From Candidatus Anderseniibacteriota bacterium (GTDB lineage: Bacteria; Patescibacteriota; Andersenbacteria; UBA10190), in NCBI GenBank assembly GCA_003229735.1, contig QIFI01000064.1, positions 1-9,797 of the forward strand: a stretch of DNA of 9,797 nucleotides, in the 5' to 3' direction. A program made the position numbers and the translations under genes. The notes under the pieces were generated by a model. The model was not told where the DNA came from, searched no databases, and was given only the letters and a program-made list of their open reading frames with translations. Shown in pieces: positions 7,149 through 9,797 of the stretch (the first letter of the stretch is position 1; every line of letters begins with the position of its first letter).

Positions 7149-9334
7149 GGTTGAGAGGAGAAAAGATCGGGGCTTATTTCCCAGATGATAACGTTTGGTT
7201 GCTGATAGATGCGGGTAAAGTATTGGGGATAATTATCGAGGGTGGGGAAGGTGATAGAGTCTTTGGAGATAAAATTTTGTTTAAGGTAGGGGCGATCGAC
7301 AAAAGGATTCTTAGGGTGGGGTTTAGCAAAATAGATATAAAGACGATCAGGCATATTGGAAGCAATGGCGTTGGTATCCAGTTTGTAGAGCCGGTTATTA
7401 ATACCTGTAAGAAGTTGTCTGGTTCGCAGGCTAATATTATCAAGCTCACTAATTTCGGACGTAAATTCGTTGAGATCTACATACCCGTTGTTTTGTATCC
7501 AGGAGAGCCGGTCGGCAAATGTATTATTTTTTGCAAGTATCAGGTTGGCCTGCTGGCAAATTTGTTGAAAATAAAGGTTATTTGGACAAGGAAAAGTTTG
7601 ATTAATAAGATAATTTTTTAATTCATCAAGTGAATAATTAGTAAGAACTTCAGCTGGAGCGCCAATGCGAGTGGAGCGGGTATAATAGGAGATGAAAGCA
7701 TTGGAAGAGCTGGCTAAAATTTGGCGATTGGGGGGTAGGTTTTGGCGGATCCAGGCGGCGGCATTCATTTCATAGTCAGGAATGGTGAATTGAAGGAGAT
7801 AATTAACATAGGTGATACCGGAGATAGAGATGAAAACGGCGGTTAATAGGAAAGAGGCAATAATTTTTGATGTGACAGGGTAATATTGTTCCAGCCTGCG
7901 TAATAAATAGTAGGCTGGTAGGATGGAAAGAATGGACAGGTATATTAAGGCGCGATCAGGTAAATAGGCAATGTTAGTCAGGCGGGGTAATATTTCTGCG
8001 ATAAGTATGAATATGATGGTGAGAAGCGTGAGAGGTAAGAAAAAAGCAATTTTTATTTTAGTTAACAAGTAGTGACGATAGGGGGTGACAGCTAGAGCAA
8101 ATATCAGTGCCACGGCCAGAATTGACAGATAGGGACTGAAGTAAAAGGTGTAATACTTAGTAACTCCTGTAAATCCTGACCATCCAGCTTCGACCCCCTC
8201 GAAATTGCGATAGGACGCAGGAAATGCAAAATTCCAGTTTAAAGCAACAATATTTACTACGATACCGATAATATTTTCATATATCCGGGTAGCCATATTG
8301 AGAATACCGAGACGAATTAGAGGCACCAGGGCGATAAGGAATAAAACGATATATTTAATTTTAATCTGGGTGTGGCGGTAAAAGATGGCTATAGTGAGAG
8401 ACCAGATGATAGCCAGAAAACTAAAGACAGGATGAAAAAGCAGGCCGAAAAAAGAGTACAGGCCGGCCAGGTAAAAGAAAAAAGATTGTTGCTGGCGGTG
8501 GGCTAACCATAGCAGAGAGGTAAAAAAGTAAAGAAAAAAAAGAAAAATGATATGGTGGCGGCTGATGGTCATTTCCTGGATAAGTCCGGGGGAAGCCAGG
8601 GGAATAAGCAGGAGGGCTAGGCGGGAAGAGTATCTGGTGAGATGGCGAGCGATGGGCCAAATGGGAAATATGGTCAGTGGCAGCAGAAACGGCAGGACAT
8701 ATTTATATATTAGATATAAGTTTAATGAAGTAAGATTAGTGAGGTTTACAGATAGAACTTCAAAGGCAAAACGTTCAATTTCTCCGTAGATCATGATGCG
8801 TTGATTGGCTAGATCAGCTTGATATTGGAGTATTATGGTATAGGTGTCTGGCCCGGGCAGGAATGGATATCTGGTGACTTGAATTAAAAGGACCAAAGCG
8901 ATGATAATAAGTGCTGTTGGAACAGGATGAAGTAATTGACGCGGAGAAAATTTGGGGATGGCAAATGTGAAGGGAGATTTTAGCAGGAATGGTAGAAGCA
9001 GGAAGAGACTGTAGGAGAAAATAGTAATGGCAAGATTTAAGCGGGTAGTTAATACTGCAAATAAAACAATAATTAGAGCGGGAATGAAAATGGCGTTGAG
9101 CAGGCTGATAATGACAATAAATAGCCGGCCGTGTTGGTGAAACTGTTTAGGGAATATGGCAGTGATGGCGAAGCCGGCTAGCCAGAAGACGACGATGCCG
9201 AAAAAAGCCTGGAAAAAGGGGAGTAGAAAGTGCGAATATTGGAGGTTGGCGTAAACGGAGAGTAGAAATATAGCCTGGACAAAAAGAAGATGCAGGGGTT
9301 TTATGGTTATTAGGGGCGGGGAGGAAGTTGACAT
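7145..9334 (-). CDS. Large polytopic membrane protein with GT-C-like architecture, possible glycosyltransferase
   Basis: The 729-residue protein has about a dozen hydrophobic helices in residues 12-515 and then a roughly 210-residue soluble C-terminal domain, probably outside the membrane. This layout, with a long first loop carrying an acidic motif (FLPGPDTYTI at 158-167, Asp163), resembles GT-C enzymes that use polyprenyl-phosphate sugars. The transition AAAWIRQNLPPNRQIL (525-540) is the WIRxNxPP type of sequence that often starts the soluble domain in such bacterial membrane proteins. Other notable segments are SRHHIIFLFF (258-267), a His-rich helix start, and the loop NFAFPASYRNFEGVEAGW (368-385). 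I cannot assign a named family, and a polymerase or a membrane protein without transferase activity are alternatives. Its ATG (9332-9334) lies 25 bases inside the preceding GT4 gene, and its stop overlaps the next start by four bases. No Shine-Dalgarno sequence is visible. Its neighbours place it in glycan assembly. Confidence 0.78.
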   Translation of the reverse strand: MSTSSPPLITIKPLHLLFVQAIFLLSVYANLQYSHFLLPFFQAFFGIVVFWLAGFAITAIFPKQFHQHGRLFIVIISLLNAIFIPALIIVLFAVLTTRLNLAITIFSYSLFLLLPFLLKSPFTFAIPKFSPRQLLHPVPTALIIIALVLLIQVTRYPFLPGPDTYTIILQYQADLANQRIMIYGEIERFAFEVLSVNLTNLTSLNLYLIYKYVLPFLLPLTIFPIWPIARHLTRYSSRLALLLIPLASPGLIQEMTISRHHIIFLFFLYFFTSLLWLAHRQQQSFFFYLAGLYSFFGLLFHPVFSFLAIIWSLTIAIFYRHTQIKIKYIVLFLIALVPLIRLGILNMATRIYENIIGIVVNIVALNWNFAFPASYRNFEGVEAGWSGFTGVTKYYTFYFSPYLSILAVALIFALAVTPYRHYLLTKIKIAFFLPLTLLTIIFILIAEILPRLTNIAYLPDRALIYLSILSILPAYYLLRRLEQYYPVTSKIIASFLLTAVFISISGITYVNYLLQFTIPDYEMNAAAWIRQNLPPNRQILASSSNAFISYYTRSTRIGAPAEVLTNYSLDELKNYLINQTFPCPNNLYFQQICQQANLILAKNNTFADRLSWIQNNGYVDLNEFTSEISELDNISLRTRQLLTGINNRLYKLDTNAIASNMPDRLYIYFAKPHPKNPFVDRPYLKQNFISKDSITFPTLDNYPQYFTRIYQQPNVIIWEISPDLFSSQP

Positions 9335-9797
9335 ATGAGTTTATTATAATGCCGGGCGGCTTTGGTCCAGTCAAAGTTTTGGCGGGTTGATTTTTTAGCG
9401 TTGAGGCCTAATTGGCGGCGCAAATCCGGCTGATCTATTTGTTTTAAGAGAGCAGATGAAATAGCTGAACTATCTTGAGGAGAAATTAGAAGGCCGGAGT
9501 GATGATGGCTGATTATTTCTGAAGTGCCGCCGACATCAGTAGCTACAATGGCCTGGCCGCAAGCGGCGGCTTCGAGAACGGAGGTGGGCAGGCCTTCATT
9601 AAGGCTGGGATTAATGATGATATGCGAAGCTTTGATTAGAGCGATAGTGTCATCGGGAGACAGGCGGCCTAAGAAATGGACGTGGTCTGACAGGTTTAGT
9701 TGATTGACCTGCTTTTTTAATCGGGCTTCCTGGTTACCGGAGCCGGCCAGTAAGAGGACGATGGGGCGTGATTTCAAGTCGGCGATGGCGGATATTA
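9310..9797 (-). CDS. GT4 family glycosyltransferase, C-terminal part (5' end outside window)
   Basis: The frame is open to the right edge: ISAIADLKSRPIVLLLAGSG reads straight from the last bases, so the TTG at 9775-9777 is an internal leucine codon and not a start. The visible 162 residues are the C-terminal GT-B domain of a family 4 enzyme: LLLAGSGNQEARLKKQ, VHFLGRLSPDD, then the EX7E donor-sugar motif in NPSLNEGLPTSVLEAAACG, followed by AIVATDVGGTSEII. The last helix, WTKAARHYNKLICQL, returns to the N-domain as is usual in GT-B folds. The protein is cytoplasmic and transfers a sugar from a nucleotide donor. It is the first gene seen of the minus-strand operon and ends inside the start of the membrane-protein gene with a 25-base overlap. 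Donor and acceptor cannot be inferred. Confidence 0.92.
   Translation of the reverse strand, partial: ISAIADLKSRPIVLLLAGSGNQEARLKKQVNQLNLSDHVHFLGRLSPDDTIALIKASHIIINPSLNEGLPTSVLEAAACGQAIVATDVGGTSEIISHHHSGLLISPQDSSAISSALLKQIDQPDLRRQLGLNAKKSTRQNFDWTKAARHYNKLICQLPPRP

Noticed and set aside
7121..7621. A 166-codon plus-strand frame opposite the membrane-protein gene.
   Set aside because: It is antisense to a well-supported gene, has no recognisable motif, and its length is explained by strand-biased base composition leaving few stops.

Overview
This window looks like part of a bacterial surface-polysaccharide (glycan assembly) locus. It holds eight supportable genes. Two run off the window edges and almost no sequence is non-coding. 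There are no RNA genes, CRISPR arrays, insertion sequences or tRNAs that I can see. The taxon cannot be fixed from this sequence. The standard genetic code fits, with TAA and TGA both used as stops. Base composition is moderate, genes are tightly packed, and Shine-Dalgarno sites are poor. Those traits would suit a compact-genome bacterium such as a member of the Patescibacteria, but that is only a guess.

Right part, minus strand, reading from the right edge: the C-terminal part of a GT4 glycosyltransferase (9310-9797), a 729-residue polytopic membrane protein of GT-C-like architecture (7145-9334), a two-domain GT2-GT4 fusion glycosyltransferase (5124-7148), and a single-domain GT4 glycosyltransferase (4019-5131). 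Consecutive genes overlap by 25, 4 and 8 bases, so this is almost certainly one translationally coupled operon. The soluble GTs would build a glycan at the cytoplasmic face of the membrane. The membrane protein may transfer or process lipid-linked sugar on the outer face.

Centre, plus strand: a two-gene cassette (2123-3988) points the other way. It encodes a small secreted or membrane protein with an AYIEPG motif after its signal peptide, followed directly by a membrane-anchored alkaline-phosphatase/sulfatase-superfamily enzyme. The enzyme lacks the formylglycine cysteine of true sulfatases, so a phospho-group transferase or hydrolase acting on a surface polymer is the best inference.

Left part, minus strand: an M14 metallocarboxypeptidase homologue related to cytosolic carboxypeptidases (661-1941) keeps its zinc ligands but seems to have lost the usual substrate-binding residues and catalytic glutamate. 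It is followed after 149 bases by the N-terminal part of an NAD(P)-dependent sugar-nucleotide reductase/epimerase resembling RmlD (1-511).

One property cuts across all genes: the plus strand is rich in G over C whichever strand is coding and also between genes. Minus-strand genes therefore have pyrimidine-rich messages, proteins rich in Pro, Leu, Ser, Thr and His, and no purine-rich ribosome binding sites. The two plus-strand proteins are rich in Gly, Val, Arg, Glu and Met.
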